DNA of 64,000 nt from Trinickia terrae (lineage in GTDB: Bacteria > Pseudomonadota > Gammaproteobacteria > Burkholderiales > Burkholderiaceae), in NCBI RefSeq assembly GCF_005144415.1, contig NZ_SWJE01000002.1, positions 137,723-201,722 of the forward strand, given 5' to 3'. The translations under genes and the position numbers were made by a program. The notes under the pieces are model-generated. The model saw only the letters and a list, made by a program, of their open reading frames with translations. It was not told the origin of the DNA and searched no databases. Positions 9,385 through 17,952 of this stretch are shown here, in pieces (the first letter of the stretch is position 1; each line of letters starts with the position of its first letter).

Positions 9385-9981
9385 ATGAAACTCTCGCTTC
9401 GCGCCGGCGCCATCGCGGCGCTCGCATGTATCGTCTGCGCCGGCTTTGCGCCGCGCCAGGCCGCCGCCGACGGCGACGACACCCCGCTCACCAACATTGT
9501 CGCCCTCGCCTCTCAGCGTCTTGAACTGGCTGAACCGGTCGCGCGCTGGAAATGGGCCAACCACAAGCCGATCACCGATGCGCCGCGCGAAGCCGCGCTA
9601 CTCGCGGACGTCGAAAAGAGCGCATCGGCGGCCGGCGTCGACCCCGCTTTCGCACGCGCATTCTTCCAAGACCAGATCGACGCAAGCAAGCAGGTGCAGA
9701 ACGCGCTCTTCGACGCGTGGCAAAAGACACGCCCGCCGGAGGGCGCGCCGCCCGATCTCGCCACGAGCACGCGTCCGCAGCTCGATCGCATCACGCAGTC
9801 GATGATCGCGGGGCTCGCACGCGTGCAAGGCATGCGCGATGCGCCCGACTGCCCGTCGCGCGTAGCGCGCAGCATCGCGAACTGGAAGGCGCTGACGCGC
9901 TATGGCGCAACCGGCTCGAGCGCCCTCGCGACAGCGCTCGGACACGTGTGCTCGACAGGCGGCGTCGGCGCGGTCGGCTGA
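9385..9981 (+). CDS. Periplasmic chorismate mutase, AroQ-gamma type
   Basis: Secreted AroQ-type mutases convert chorismate to prephenate outside the cytoplasm. The 198-residue protein has a signal peptide (RAGAIAALACIVCAGFAPRQAAA). A helical domain follows with the expected pattern: ASQRLELAEPVARWKW, FFQDQIDASKQVQ, and RPQLDRITQSMI, where Arg, Lys and Gln side chains of the active site normally lie. Two Cys near the end (DCPSR and HVCST) fit the disulfide of secreted members. ATG 9385 is chosen because the signal peptide starts there; the frame is open further upstream. Its stop is directly adjacent to the stop of the converging exonuclease gene. Confidence 0.85.
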   Translation: MKLSLRAGAIAALACIVCAGFAPRQAAADGDDTPLTNIVALASQRLELAEPVARWKWANHKPITDAPREAALLADVEKSASAAGVDPAFARAFFQDQIDASKQVQNALFDAWQKTRPPEGAPPDLATSTRPQLDRITQSMIAGLARVQGMRDAPDCPSRVARSIANWKALTRYGATGSSALATALGHVCSTGGVGAVG

Positions 9982-11121
9982 TCAGGCGGTCGTCGCGACG
10001 CTGTCGCCGAGCGGCGTGACGCGCAGCCCGCGCGCGAGGTGGGTCTGGAGAATGCGATAGGTCGACAGCTCGAATTCACGCGCTGTGCTGCCCGCGGCGA
10101 GTGCAGCCGCGTCCGCGAGCGATGCCGCGCAGCCGAGATAGCGCCAGCGGTCGACCACATGGAACGAGGCGCCGGGCGCGTCATCCGAGCGCTCTTCGAA
10201 GACGATAGCGCCCTCGAACGGCCAAGGTGCGCCGGTAGGATCGCTGCGACTCACGCGCGGCAGCCGGTTGTGCGCGGGACGCAGCGTGGCGATCCACTGC
10301 GCCTCGGTGAGCAGCGCGCCGAGTTCGCCCCCCGTCTCGCGCCATTCGACCCGCCGCACTTGCTGCGCCAGCCTCGCTTCCTTTGCCGAACGGCGCTCGC
10401 CGGACAAATGCGAGCGCACGCGCTGACGCAGCCGCACGCTGCGCCCAACGTACAACGGAACACCCGACTCGCCGTAGAACGCATACACGCCGCAACCCGC
10501 GGGGGCGGCTTCGAGCACGTCTTCGGTGATGTCGCCGGCCAGGCGGAAGCGGCGCGTCGTGCGGTCGATCTGCTCGCGCAGCACCTCGTTCGGAATCAGT
10601 CCGTGCAGCCGTTGCCAGAACTGCCAGAGCAGATCGGCATCGGCGAGCGCGCGATGCCGCGCCGACGGCACGAGCCCGTGGCGCTCGACAAGCGCATCGA
10701 GACCATGACGTTTCTCGGCCGGATACAACGCCCGCGACAGACGCACGGTGCACAGCACATCGGGATTGAAGCTCAGTCCGGCACGGCGGAACTCGCTGCG
10801 CAAGAAACCGCGATCGAAGCTCGCGTTGTGCGCAACGAACAGCTTGCCGTCGAGCCGGCCGAAGAGGTCGTCGGCGACCGCCTCGAACGTCGGCGCGCCG
10901 CGCACCATGTCGTCGGTAATGCCGGTGAGCTGCTGGATGAACGGAGGAATCGGCTGCTGGGGATCGATCAGCGTGCTCCAGCGAGACACGCCTTGCGGAC
11001 TCGCTTCGACGACGCCGATTTCCGTGATCCGATGTTCCGAAGTTGAACCGCCCGTGGTCTCGAGGTCGACGAAGACGATTGGCGTATCGATGGCGGGGTT
11101 CGACAAAAGCGGGGCTGGCAT
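9982..11121 (-). CDS. DnaQ-like 3'-5' exonuclease fused to GIY-YIG nuclease domain
   Basis: The N-terminal half (about residues 10-185 of 379) is a DEDD exonuclease: VFVDLETTGG (Exo I), VAHNASFDRGFL (Exo II) and ARHRALADADLLWQF (Exo III). The second domain (from about residue 210) carries GCGVYAFYGESGVPLYVGRS, the GIY-YIG core found in UvrC and Cho. This architecture resembles the DNA polymerase III epsilon-like/Cho proteins proposed to act in nucleotide excision repair or DNA processing. An in-frame ATG 18 codons earlier is possible; I prefer 11121 because the preceding residues are not conserved-looking. It converges with the chorismate mutase gene, without overlap. Confidence 0.88.
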   Translation of the reverse strand: MPAPLLSNPAIDTPIVFVDLETTGGSTSEHRITEIGVVEASPQGVSRWSTLIDPQQPIPPFIQQLTGITDDMVRGAPTFEAVADDLFGRLDGKLFVAHNASFDRGFLRSEFRRAGLSFNPDVLCTVRLSRALYPAEKRHGLDALVERHGLVPSARHRALADADLLWQFWQRLHGLIPNEVLREQIDRTTRRFRLAGDITEDVLEAAPAGCGVYAFYGESGVPLYVGRSVRLRQRVRSHLSGERRSAKEARLAQQVRRVEWRETGGELGALLTEAQWIATLRPAHNRLPRVSRSDPTGAPWPFEGAIVFEERSDDAPGASFHVVDRWRYLGCAASLADAAALAAGSTAREFELSTYRILQTHLARGLRVTPLGDSVATTA

Positions 11122-11525
11122 GAGAGGAGGGTTGAATGCGTCGGTCTGACGAAGTATGCACCAGCCAATGCCCACAAGACCCTTGCTTGGGGAATTTTCC
11201 TGTCTGACAGGCTCGCACCGAACCGGGAAGCGTTAAAACAATCCGACGAGAAATCGACACCACTGCAACAATCAAAAATTGAACCGATTTCCCTTCAATT
11301 CGTTAAATGCGCCTCACACGCGATATTCCGAATATCCCGAATACTGATTCACGGGATAATCCGACATAATATAATAAAATCGTCAGATTAATTATCCACC
11401 AGCAAGCAGCCAAGAAAAACCTTAAGCAAAATCCGCAATTGACGATCCTCATTGACCACCGCAATAACGCATATTACTAAAGGTCGGCCCGCCCGCAAGC
11501 CGCGTCACGAGGCCATGACTGTAAA
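11122..11525. other. AT-rich intergenic region
   Basis: About 400 bases, clearly richer in A+T than the surroundings from 11270 to 11480. No gene, repeat or convincing promoter pair was recognised. Confidence 0.5.
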
Positions 11526-11552
11526 GAAAAGCCCCCTGCAGAGCAGGGGGCT
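11526..11552 (-). terminator. Terminator of the cold-shock gene
   Basis: Stem GCCCCCTGC/GCAGGGGGC; read on the minus strand it is followed by CTTTTCTTT. It lies 19 bases after the csp stop. Confidence 0.85.
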
Positions 11553-11570
11553 GGCGTAGCGGCTCAGCGA

Positions 11571-11774
11571 TCAGAGCGGACGAATATTAGCCGCCTGCTT
11601 GCCCTTGGGGCCGTTCTTCACTTCGAACGAGACCCTCTGGTTCTCTTTCAGGGATTTGAAGCCTTCCGTACGAATTTCCGAAAAATGCGCAAACAGATCG
11701 TCGCCGCCCGTATCGGATGTGATGAAGCCAAAGCCCTTAGCATCGTTGAACCATTTTACGATACCGGTTTCCAT
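11571..11774 (-). CDS. cspA: Cold-shock family single-stranded nucleic-acid-binding protein
   Basis: The 67-residue one-domain OB-fold protein has both RNA-binding motifs, KGFGFIT and DLFAHFS, and starts [14 protein letters not shown]. CspA-type proteins melt RNA secondary structure. GAGGG precedes the start. Upstream on the minus strand lies an AT-rich leader of over 100 bases without a gene, which fits the long 5' UTR usual for cold-regulated csp genes, although I cannot show cold induction. A strong terminator closes the monocistronic unit. Confidence 0.95.
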   Translation of the reverse strand: METGIVKWFNDAKGFGFITSDTGGDDLFAHFSEIRTEGFKSLKENQRVSFEVKNGPKGKQAANIRPL

Positions 11775-12184
11775 AATACAGTTTCCCTCGAAATTTTAAT
11801 AAAACGGGCCGTGCCCACAGCTGAAAATACCAAAACCCGGACGGGCCGCACAGTGAACGGATTGCCGCAGCACGGTGATTGGCAAATCGGGCCCCACTTT
11901 TATAAAGGCAACGATCCGCGACAGTCAAGTAATTTTTTCGCAAATGCTTAATGCATTGCAGCTAGCCGCTGGCGATTATCTGTTCTGCATAATCTCGCAA
12001 ATGGGCTTTCGTCCAACCACAAATACATCCAGATATGACTCGAGCATGTCAAGCCCCATCCGAACAGGCAGGAAAAGGTACCGAAATCGTAACGAAGTAT
12101 GTCTTTGGTAAGTGTTTCTACGAGTTGTTGCGGTAAGACCGTCACTTCATGATTGCAAGAGCAGCGTTGCATCTGGAGATCGTC
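11775..12184. other. AT-rich region upstream of cspA and the small ORF
   Basis: Roughly 410 bases between divergent units. The part next to cspA probably holds its promoter and long leader. No other gene was recognised. Confidence 0.5.
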
Positions 12185-12451
12185 ATGCTGATGAGTGACT
12201 TGAAGCGCATCATGTCGTGGTTTGCGCGCCGGCACCACGCATCCGCACCGCGAGCCAATGTCGCATCCGGGCAACAAGCATCGATATTGGAGGTTGACCC
12301 CATGTGGCATGGCGACCACTGGCAAAACCTGTTGTCGTCGCCGATGGATGCACGGCATTACGTGATGGAAGACTGGACGACAAGCGCAACGCCTGAATCC
12401 GAAGGCGCAGACTCACCTGGCGTACGTGGAGCGCGCCGCCGGGCACATTAA
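12185..12451 (+). CDS. Hypothetical protein (88 residues)
   Basis: The frame begins MLMSDLKRIMSWFARRHHA, preceded by CTGGAG at 12173-12178. It has a short basic amphipathic N-terminus, no membrane segment and no domain I recognise. Composition after residue 60 is biased (TPESEGADSPGVRGARRR), so the 3' end could be spurious. The gene stands alone between divergent transcripts, just before a candidate sRNA terminator on the other strand. I keep it at low confidence because the ribosome site is good but nothing else supports it. Confidence 0.35.
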   Translation: MLMSDLKRIMSWFARRHHASAPRANVASGQQASILEVDPMWHGDHWQNLLSSPMDARHYVMEDWTTSATPESEGADSPGVRGARRRAH

Positions 12452-12461
12452 TATTAGGGGC

Positions 12462-12546
12462 AAAAAAAAGCGCGACCGAAAAGTCGCGCCGACAAAGGTT
12501 TGGAGATCTTTTTCCGTCAACGAAAAAGTCTGCTTCGCAAAGCAGA
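12462..12546 (-). ncRNA. Candidate small RNA with three hairpins
   Basis: On the minus strand a perfect TATAAT (12553-12558) is followed about 7 bases later by three consecutive hairpins. These are TCTGCTT/AAGCAGA (12529-12546), CTTTTTC/GAAAAAG (12508-12528), and GCGCGAC/GTCGCGC (12470-12489) followed by eight T. There is no open frame in the roughly 85-nt product. The pattern (promoter, compact hairpins, Rho-independent end) is that of a trans-acting sRNA. The -35 element is poor. It lies upstream of, and antisense-oriented to, the porin gene. Confidence 0.5.
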
Positions 12547-12975
12547 AACCCGATTATAGCGACGCGATGGCGCGCAATTATCGGCGGCCGGAGCAAACAA
12601 CTATTTCAAGAACCTCAACAATCCGGAAGGAAACGACCTGAAGGATTGTTGTTTTTCCGACTCGCAGTCTGTCACAAAAACACAACGCGCTCCGTTTGAC
12701 TATCCCGTCAAGCCCCGTTGGTTATCTCGTAAACCCTTGAGCATCAAGGCTTCGCAGCAATCCCGCCATCATTGCGCCATCCCGAATAGATTATTGCGAT
12801 ATTCGGAATGGCACCATCCACGACTGTCTATTTACACTCCGCCCTGTCTGGTGACGGCTTCATTTGCCCACCGGCACGCAGTCATGTCGTCGACCTCTCG
12901 CAGCGTGACTGCGCGACGCAAGTTCCTTCAAGACTGGGTTAGAAAGCCCGCTCTCCTATTCCGGAGCTCACAAAG
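12547..12975. other. Leader region before the porin gene
   Basis: About 430 bases holding the presumed porin promoter and 5' UTR, plus the candidate sRNA promoter on the other strand. CCGGAG at 12962-12967 is the likely porin ribosome site. No gene was recognised. Confidence 0.5.
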
Positions 12976-14133
12976 ATGAAAAAGACTCTTCTGGTCGCTG
13001 CCCTGTCGGGCGTTTTTGCAACGGCTGCTCACGCACAGAGCAGCGTCACGCTGTACGGCCTGATCGACGCGGGCATCACGTACACGAACAACGCCGGCGG
13101 CCATACCCGTTGGCAAGAACAAAGCGGCGCGATCAACGGCAGCCGCTGGGGTCTGCGCGGTTCTGAGGACCTGGGTGGCGGTCTGAAGGCCATCTTCACG
13201 TTGGAAAATGGCTTCAACATCAACAACGGCACGCTGGGCCAAAATTCGCGTGAATTCGGTCGTCAAGCGTTCGTCGGCCTGACGAGCGATCAGTTCGGTG
13301 GTGTGACCCTCGGCCGTCAATATGACAGCGTCGTCGACTTCGTCGGCCCGCTGGCTCTGACCGGCACGCAATACGGCGGTACGTCGTTCGCACACCCGTT
13401 CGATAACGACAACCTGAACAACTCGTTCCGCGTGAACAATTCGGTCAAGTACACGAGCGTGAACTACGCAGGCTTCAAGTTCGGCGGCATGTACGGCTTC
13501 TCGAACCAAGCTGGTCAATTTGCAAACAACCGCGCGTACAGCCTTGGTGCGTCGTACAACTTCGCCGGCCTGACTGCCGGCGTGGGCTACCTGCAATTGA
13601 ACAACAGCGTGGCAGCCGGCGCGCTGACCAACAGCACTAACGGCGCTGTCGCTAGCGACAACACGTTCGTCGCCGGCCGTCAGCAAACCTGGGGCGCTGG
13701 CCTGAACTACGCGTTCGGCCCGGCAACGGCTGGCGTTGTCTACACGCAAACCAACCTGAGCCAAACTTTTGGTATCGCGTCGAGCGCTGCTGGTCAGTCT
13801 GTTAGCGGGCTTAACGGTCAGAGCATCCACTTCCAGAACTTCGAACTGAATGGCCGTTACGCACTGACCCCGGCTCTGAGCCTGGCTGCTGCGTACACGT
13901 ACACCCAAGCGAACTTCGGTGCGGGCGTCCTGCCGAAGTGGGGCCAGTTCAACCTGCAATCTGACTATGCCCTGTCGAAGCGTACGGACGTGTACCTGCA
14001 AGGCGAATATCAGCACGTGATGAACAATGCCAACGGCAAGATCGGTGCGATGATCAACGGCCAAGGCTCTGGCGGTGCATCGTCGACCAGCAACCAAGTT
14101 GCTGTGACGGCTGGTATTCGTCACCGCTTCTAA
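12976..14133 (+). CDS. General outer-membrane porin, OpcP/Porin_4 family
   Basis: The 385-residue trimeric-type beta-barrel precursor has signal peptide MKKTLLVAALSGVFATAAHAQ. Mature strands follow: SSVTLYGLIDAGI, SRWGLRGSEDLGGGLKA (the family hallmark) and a C-terminal AVTAGIRHRF ending in Phe, as required for barrel assembly. It should let small hydrophilic solutes cross the outer membrane. Codon use is less GC-biased than neighbouring genes, which is usual for very highly expressed genes. It is closed by a symmetric terminator and is monocistronic. A paralogue begins at 63384. Confidence 0.95.
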   Translation: MKKTLLVAALSGVFATAAHAQSSVTLYGLIDAGITYTNNAGGHTRWQEQSGAINGSRWGLRGSEDLGGGLKAIFTLENGFNINNGTLGQNSREFGRQAFVGLTSDQFGGVTLGRQYDSVVDFVGPLALTGTQYGGTSFAHPFDNDNLNNSFRVNNSVKYTSVNYAGFKFGGMYGFSNQAGQFANNRAYSLGASYNFAGLTAGVGYLQLNNSVAAGALTNSTNGAVASDNTFVAGRQQTWGAGLNYAFGPATAGVVYTQTNLSQTFGIASSAAGQSVSGLNGQSIHFQNFELNGRYALTPALSLAAAYTYTQANFGAGVLPKWGQFNLQSDYALSKRTDVYLQGEYQHVMNNANGKIGAMINGQGSGGASSTSNQVAVTAGIRHRF

Positions 14134-14157
14134 GCTGTACAAGCTCTACCGCAGCAT

Positions 14158-14188
14158 CAAAAAAGGCGCCGCTTGCGGCGCCTTTTTT
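14158..14188 (+). terminator. Bidirectional terminator between porin and greB
   Basis: AAAAAAGGCGCCGC-TTG-CGGCGCCTTTTTT: a symmetric stem with A and T tracts that can serve both converging genes. Confidence 0.9.
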
Positions 14189-14263
14189 GTCTGCCGGCTA
14201 TCAGCGGGAGCACAGCAACGTCGGCCTGAGCCGCCGCTCCTGCTGTATAGCCAGAACACCATT

Positions 14264-14836
14264 TCACGCATCGATTACGCTGCGGGGTAGGTAACGCACG
14301 TCCAAAACGTCGATCAGCTGCGGCCCCGCTGGCGTATGCAGCATCACCGCATCCCCGACGCGCGCCTTCAACAGCGCCCGCGCAATCGGCGAAATCCAGC
14401 TGACATGCCCCTGATCGAGGTCGACCTCATCGACGCCGACGATCGTCACCGTATGCGACTCCCCATCCGCCGTCGCATATTCGACCCTGGCACCGAAAAA
14501 CACCTGATCGACACTCTCCTGCTTGCTGCTGTCGACCACCTCGGCGAGATCCAGCCGCTTCGTCAAGAAGCGGATACGCCGGTCGATTTCGCGCAGCCGG
14601 CGCTTCCCATAGATGTAATCGCCGTTCTCCGAGCGGTCGCCATTCGATGCCGCCCACGACACCAGACGCACCACTTCGGGCCGCTCGACGTCGATCAGAT
14701 GCAGCAACTCGTCGCGAAGCCGCTTATGCCCCGCGGGCGTGATGTAGTTCTTGGCGCCGGCCGGCATTTCCGGCTGGGCGAGATCGAGATCGTCGTCGGC
14801 GTCGTCGCTCGACTCTTTGACAAAGGCTTTATTCAT
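14264..14836 (-). CDS. greB: Transcription elongation factor GreB
   Basis: GreB stimulates transcript cleavage by backtracked RNA polymerase. The 190-residue protein has an N-terminal coiled coil with the GreA/GreB signature (GHKRLRDELLHLIDVERPEVV, then AASNGDRSENGDYIYGKRR, whose acidic tip residues drive cleavage). The C-terminal FKBP-like domain carries WISPIARALL. Compared with E. coli GreB it has an acidic N-terminal extension of about 30 residues. I chose MNKAFVKESS as the start over an upstream in-frame start because the earlier residues overlap the promoter-like region. It lies downstream of the two tRNA-Arg genes but on the other strand. Confidence 0.93.
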   Translation of the reverse strand: MNKAFVKESSDDADDDLDLAQPEMPAGAKNYITPAGHKRLRDELLHLIDVERPEVVRLVSWAASNGDRSENGDYIYGKRRLREIDRRIRFLTKRLDLAEVVDSSKQESVDQVFFGARVEYATADGESHTVTIVGVDEVDLDQGHVSWISPIARALLKARVGDAVMLHTPAGPQLIDVLDVRYLPRSVIDA

Positions 14837-14934
14837 GATGCGGACCACAACAAACGTACAATCATCAAGGTTACACGCGAAAGGCACGATGCGAGAAAAA
14901 AGCGCTGATGGCTTCCCTTTTCCCGCGACTTTGC

Positions 14935-14940
14935 TATAAT
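14935..14940 (+). promoter_or_regulatory. -10 element of the tRNA-Arg unit
   Basis: Perfect TATAAT 13 bases before the first tRNA-Arg; the -35 region is not convincing. Confidence 0.55.
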
Positions 14941-14953
14941 CTCATTTCTGCGT

Positions 14954-15030
14954 GCGGCTGTAGCTCAGTTGGATAGAGTACTTGGCTACGAACCAAGGGG
15001 TCGTGGGTTCGAATCCTGCCAGCCGCGCCA
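14954..15030 (+). tRNA. tRNA-Arg(ACG), copy 1
   Basis: Acceptor GCGGCTG pairs with CAGCCGC; anticodon stem CTTGG/CCAAG with loop CTACGAA gives ACG; T-arm GGTTCGAATCC; CCA encoded at 15028-15030. Confidence 0.95.
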
Positions 15031-15038
15031 TTTTTTTC

Positions 15039-15064
15039 GAAGAGCCTTCCTGCGAAGGCTCTTT
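15039..15064 (+). terminator. Terminator-like hairpin between the tRNA-Arg copies
   Basis: AAGAGCCTTC-CTGC-GAAGGCTCTT followed by TTG TTTC. It could end or process the first transcript. Confidence 0.7.
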
Positions 15065-15090
15065 TGTTTCACCGAAGTACCGTTTTGCGT

Positions 15091-15167
15091 GCGGCTGTAG
15101 CTCAGTTGGATAGAGTACTTGGCTACGAACCAAGGGGTCGTGGGTTCGAATCCTGCCAGCCGCGCCA
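15091..15167 (+). tRNA. tRNA-Arg(ACG), copy 2
   Basis: Base-for-base identical to copy 1 over 77 nt, including CCA (15165-15167). No -10 hexamer is visible right before it, so read-through from the copy 1 promoter is likely. Confidence 0.95.
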
Positions 15168-15177
15168 CCCATATGAC

Positions 15178-15204
15178 AAAGGGCCTTCCAGTCGGAAGGC
15201 CCTT
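15178..15204 (+). terminator. Terminator after tRNA-Arg copy 2, probably bidirectional
   Basis: AAAGGGCCTTCC-AGTC-GGAAGGCCCTTT. It lies between the tRNA unit and the 3' end of spoT on the other strand. Confidence 0.85.
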
Positions 15205-15254
15205 TGTCTTTTCTGCTGCGTTTTTTGGAATGCACCCAAGCGGGCGCCAGACGC

Positions 15255-17618
15255 TCAATAGTCGGCCCGCTCGCGATCGATCCGCATCCCGCCTTCGTGG
15301 CGATGGTGCCCCTCTTCGCTCGGACGCTCCCGCGCGATGCGCATCACGTCCGGATTCGTCCGCACGCGCCGCATCACGTTCGCCAAGTGCACACGATCGC
15401 TAACCTGGATCACGAAGCGCAGGACTGTCGATTCCTGCGACAGATCCTCATCCATGGCGATGTGGACGATGTTGGCGTCCGCGGAGGTGATATCCGCCGC
15501 TACACGCGCAAATACGCCCTTCGTATTCTTCACGAGCACCTTCACCGCCACGTCGAACAAACGGCCCGGCTGCGGCGCCCACGCGACGTCGATCCAGCGG
15601 CCCGGATCGCGCCGATGGATGCGCTGCGCGACGCGGCAATCGGCCGTATGAATCGCCATGCCGAGGCCGATGCCGATATAGCCCATGATGTTGTCGCCCG
15701 GAATCGGGCGGCAGCACGCCGACAGCTGCACCGACATCCCCTCGGTGCCCGTGATGACCACGGGCGGCGCGTGGTGCGACGCCGCATGCTCGACGCGCGG
15801 ATGCTCGTCGTCGCCGTCACGGCCGCTGATCAGCACCTCGATGCGCTTGGCCATCACGGCGGCCACGCGCCGGCCGAGCCCGATATCCGCGAAGATTTCC
15901 TGACGATTCTTGTTGCCCGTCCATTGGACGAGCTTTTCCCAGACTTCCGGATCGACGTCGGCAAGCGAAAGCCCGTAACCCTTCAGGCTCTGGTCGACTA
16001 GCCGCTCGCCGAGCTGCACCGATTCGTTCAGGCGCATCGTCTTCAGGTAGTGGCGGATCGCCGACCGCGCCTTGCCGGTGCGCACGAAACCGAGCCAAGC
16101 CGGATTCGGCTTCGAATACGGCGCCGTGATGACCTCGACGATATCGCCACTCTTGAGCTCGGTGCGCAGCGGCAGCAGCTCGTTGTTGATCTTCACCGCA
16201 ACGCACTGGTTGCCGAGATCGCTATGGATCGAGTACGCGAAATCGAGCGCGGTCGCACCGCGTGGCAGCGCCATGATCTTGGCCTTCGGTGTAAACACGT
16301 AGACCGCATCCGGGAACAGGTCGATCTTCACGTGCTCCAGGAATTCGCTCGAATCGCCCGCTTCGCTCTGAATGTCGAGCAGCGACTTGAGCCACTGGTG
16401 CGCGCGCTTCTGGACATCGTTCAGGTCCGCGCCGCCGTTCTTGTACAGCCAGTGCGCCGCTACGCCCGCCTCCGCGATCTCGTGCATCTTGCGCGTGCGC
16501 ACCTGGAATTCGATGGGCGCGCCGAACGGGCCGACGAGAGTCGTATGCAGCGACTGATACCCGTTGACCTTCGGAATCGCGATGTAGTCCTTGAACTTGC
16601 CTGGCACCGGCTTGTAGAGCGCATGCAGCGCGCCGATGCAGGTGTAGCACTCGAGCGCGCTGTCGACGACCACTCGGAAGCCGTACACGTCGAGCACCTG
16701 CGAGAACGACAGTTGCTTGTCGCGCATCTTCTTGTAGATGCTGAAGATCGTCTTCTCGCGGCCCGTAACTTCGGCGTCGATCTGCGCATCGGAGATCGCA
16801 CGCTGGACCGATTCGAGAATCTTGCCGACCACTTCGCGCCGATTCCCGCGCGCGGCCTTCACGGCCTTCTCTAGCGTGGCGTAGCGATGCGGATTGAAGT
16901 TCGCGAAGCTCAGGTCCTGCAGCTCGCGATAGGTGTTGTTCAGCCCGAGGCGGTGCGCGATCGGCGCGTAAATGTCGAGCGTTTCGCGCGCCACGCGGCG
17001 GCGCTTCTCGGGCGGCACCGCACCGAGCGTGCGCATGTTGTGCAGCCGGTCGGCGAGCTTCACGAGAATCACGCGCACGTCGCGCGCCATCGCGAGCAGC
17101 ATCTTGCGGAAGTTCTCCGCCTGCGCTTCCTCGCGATTGCGAAACTCCATCTTGTCCAGCTTCGACAACCCGTCGACCAGTTCCGCCACCTTCGCGCCGA
17201 ACCGCTCCGCGAGCTCGGTCTTGGTGACGCCCTGGTCTTCCATCACGTCGTGCAGGAGCGCCGCCATGATCGACTGGTCGTCGAGCTTCCAGCCGGCGCA
17301 GATTTCCGCGACGGCCACAGGATGGGTGATGTAGGGTTCGCCGCTTTGGCGATATTGTCCGAGGTGGGCTTCGTCGCTGAAATGGAACGCCGCCTTGACC
17401 TCTTTGATCTCGTCCGCGCTGAGGTAGCCGGAGAGTGCCGTCGTCAGCTTCGCAATCGATACGACATCGTGCTTGCGAGGCTGCTCAGGCGTTGCGGTCG
17501 GCCCGAACAGATGGCGAAACGACTGTTCGAGGACCGCGTCGATGTATTTGCGGGCAGCCGACGGCGTGTCAGCTTCGTGATCCGCGTCTGCGGAGGCGGA
17601 CGATGGGGTGGTGCTCAT
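15255..17618 (-). CDS. spoT: Bifunctional (p)ppGpp synthetase/hydrolase, RelA/SpoT family
   Basis: This stringent-response enzyme makes and degrades guanosine tetra/pentaphosphate. Domains in the 787-residue protein, in order: an HD hydrolase (TALLHDVMED-type AALLHDVMEDQG and KLADRLHNMRTL), which shows it can hydrolyse; a synthetase (YGFRVVVD, then NGYQSLHTT and EFQVRT); TGS (VYVFTPKAKIMALPRGATALDFAYSIH); a CC/RIS region with CCRPIPGD; and a C-terminal ACT domain. MSTTPSS is the preferred start; 21 more codons are open upstream. It is last in yicC-gmk-rpoZ-spoT, the standard beta-proteobacterial order with rpoZ just upstream. Confidence 0.96.
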   Translation of the reverse strand: MSTTPSSASADADHEADTPSAARKYIDAVLEQSFRHLFGPTATPEQPRKHDVVSIAKLTTALSGYLSADEIKEVKAAFHFSDEAHLGQYRQSGEPYITHPVAVAEICAGWKLDDQSIMAALLHDVMEDQGVTKTELAERFGAKVAELVDGLSKLDKMEFRNREEAQAENFRKMLLAMARDVRVILVKLADRLHNMRTLGAVPPEKRRRVARETLDIYAPIAHRLGLNNTYRELQDLSFANFNPHRYATLEKAVKAARGNRREVVGKILESVQRAISDAQIDAEVTGREKTIFSIYKKMRDKQLSFSQVLDVYGFRVVVDSALECYTCIGALHALYKPVPGKFKDYIAIPKVNGYQSLHTTLVGPFGAPIEFQVRTRKMHEIAEAGVAAHWLYKNGGADLNDVQKRAHQWLKSLLDIQSEAGDSSEFLEHVKIDLFPDAVYVFTPKAKIMALPRGATALDFAYSIHSDLGNQCVAVKINNELLPLRTELKSGDIVEVITAPYSKPNPAWLGFVRTGKARSAIRHYLKTMRLNESVQLGERLVDQSLKGYGLSLADVDPEVWEKLVQWTGNKNRQEIFADIGLGRRVAAVMAKRIEVLISGRDGDDEHPRVEHAASHHAPPVVITGTEGMSVQLSACCRPIPGDNIMGYIGIGLGMAIHTADCRVAQRIHRRDPGRWIDVAWAPQPGRLFDVAVKVLVKNTKGVFARVAADITSADANIVHIAMDEDLSQESTVLRFVIQVSDRVHLANVMRRVRTNPDVMRIARERPSEEGHHRHEGGMRIDRERADY

Positions 17619-17689
17619 ATTCGCCTCCGTGTCGGTTACGTTGCCGGACTGCGCCTGGATCGGACATGGCTGCCTAAGCAAGCCGCGCG

Positions 17690-17893
17690 TTATACCGGGA
17701 CCTTCTTGAGCATCTCGAGACCGATCTGGCCGGCCGCGATTTCGCGCAGCGCCACGACGGTGGGTTTGTCGCGGCTTTCGATCTTCGGCGTGTGGCCTTG
17801 CGCAAGCTGACGCGCGCGATACGTGGCGGCGAGCGCCAGTTCGAAACGGTTCGGGATTTGTTTCAGACAGTCTTCGACGGTAATGCGAGCCAT
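17690..17893 (-). CDS. rpoZ: RNA polymerase omega subunit
   Basis: The 67-residue omega subunit helps fold beta-prime and forms part of the ppGpp-binding site 1 on RNA polymerase. It starts [30 protein letters not shown], the conserved core with NRFELAL (shown in two parts of the same helix), and ends with KKVPV. AAGGAA precedes the start. Its place between gmk and spoT links GTP supply, the ppGpp target and the ppGpp enzyme in one operon. Confidence 0.96.
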   Translation of the reverse strand: MARITVEDCLKQIPNRFELALAATYRARQLAQGHTPKIESRDKPTVVALREIAAGQIGLEMLKKVPV

Positions 17894-17952
17894 GTTCGGA
17901 AATTCCTTCTCAGTATGTTGGTTATTCTACCTTATGTGCGCAAGCGCCCGCC

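Noticed and set aside
14954..15167. Duplicated tRNA-Arg as an attachment-site scar
   Set aside because: The two full identical copies are only 60 bases apart with terminators after each; a simple tandem duplication explains them, with no element between.
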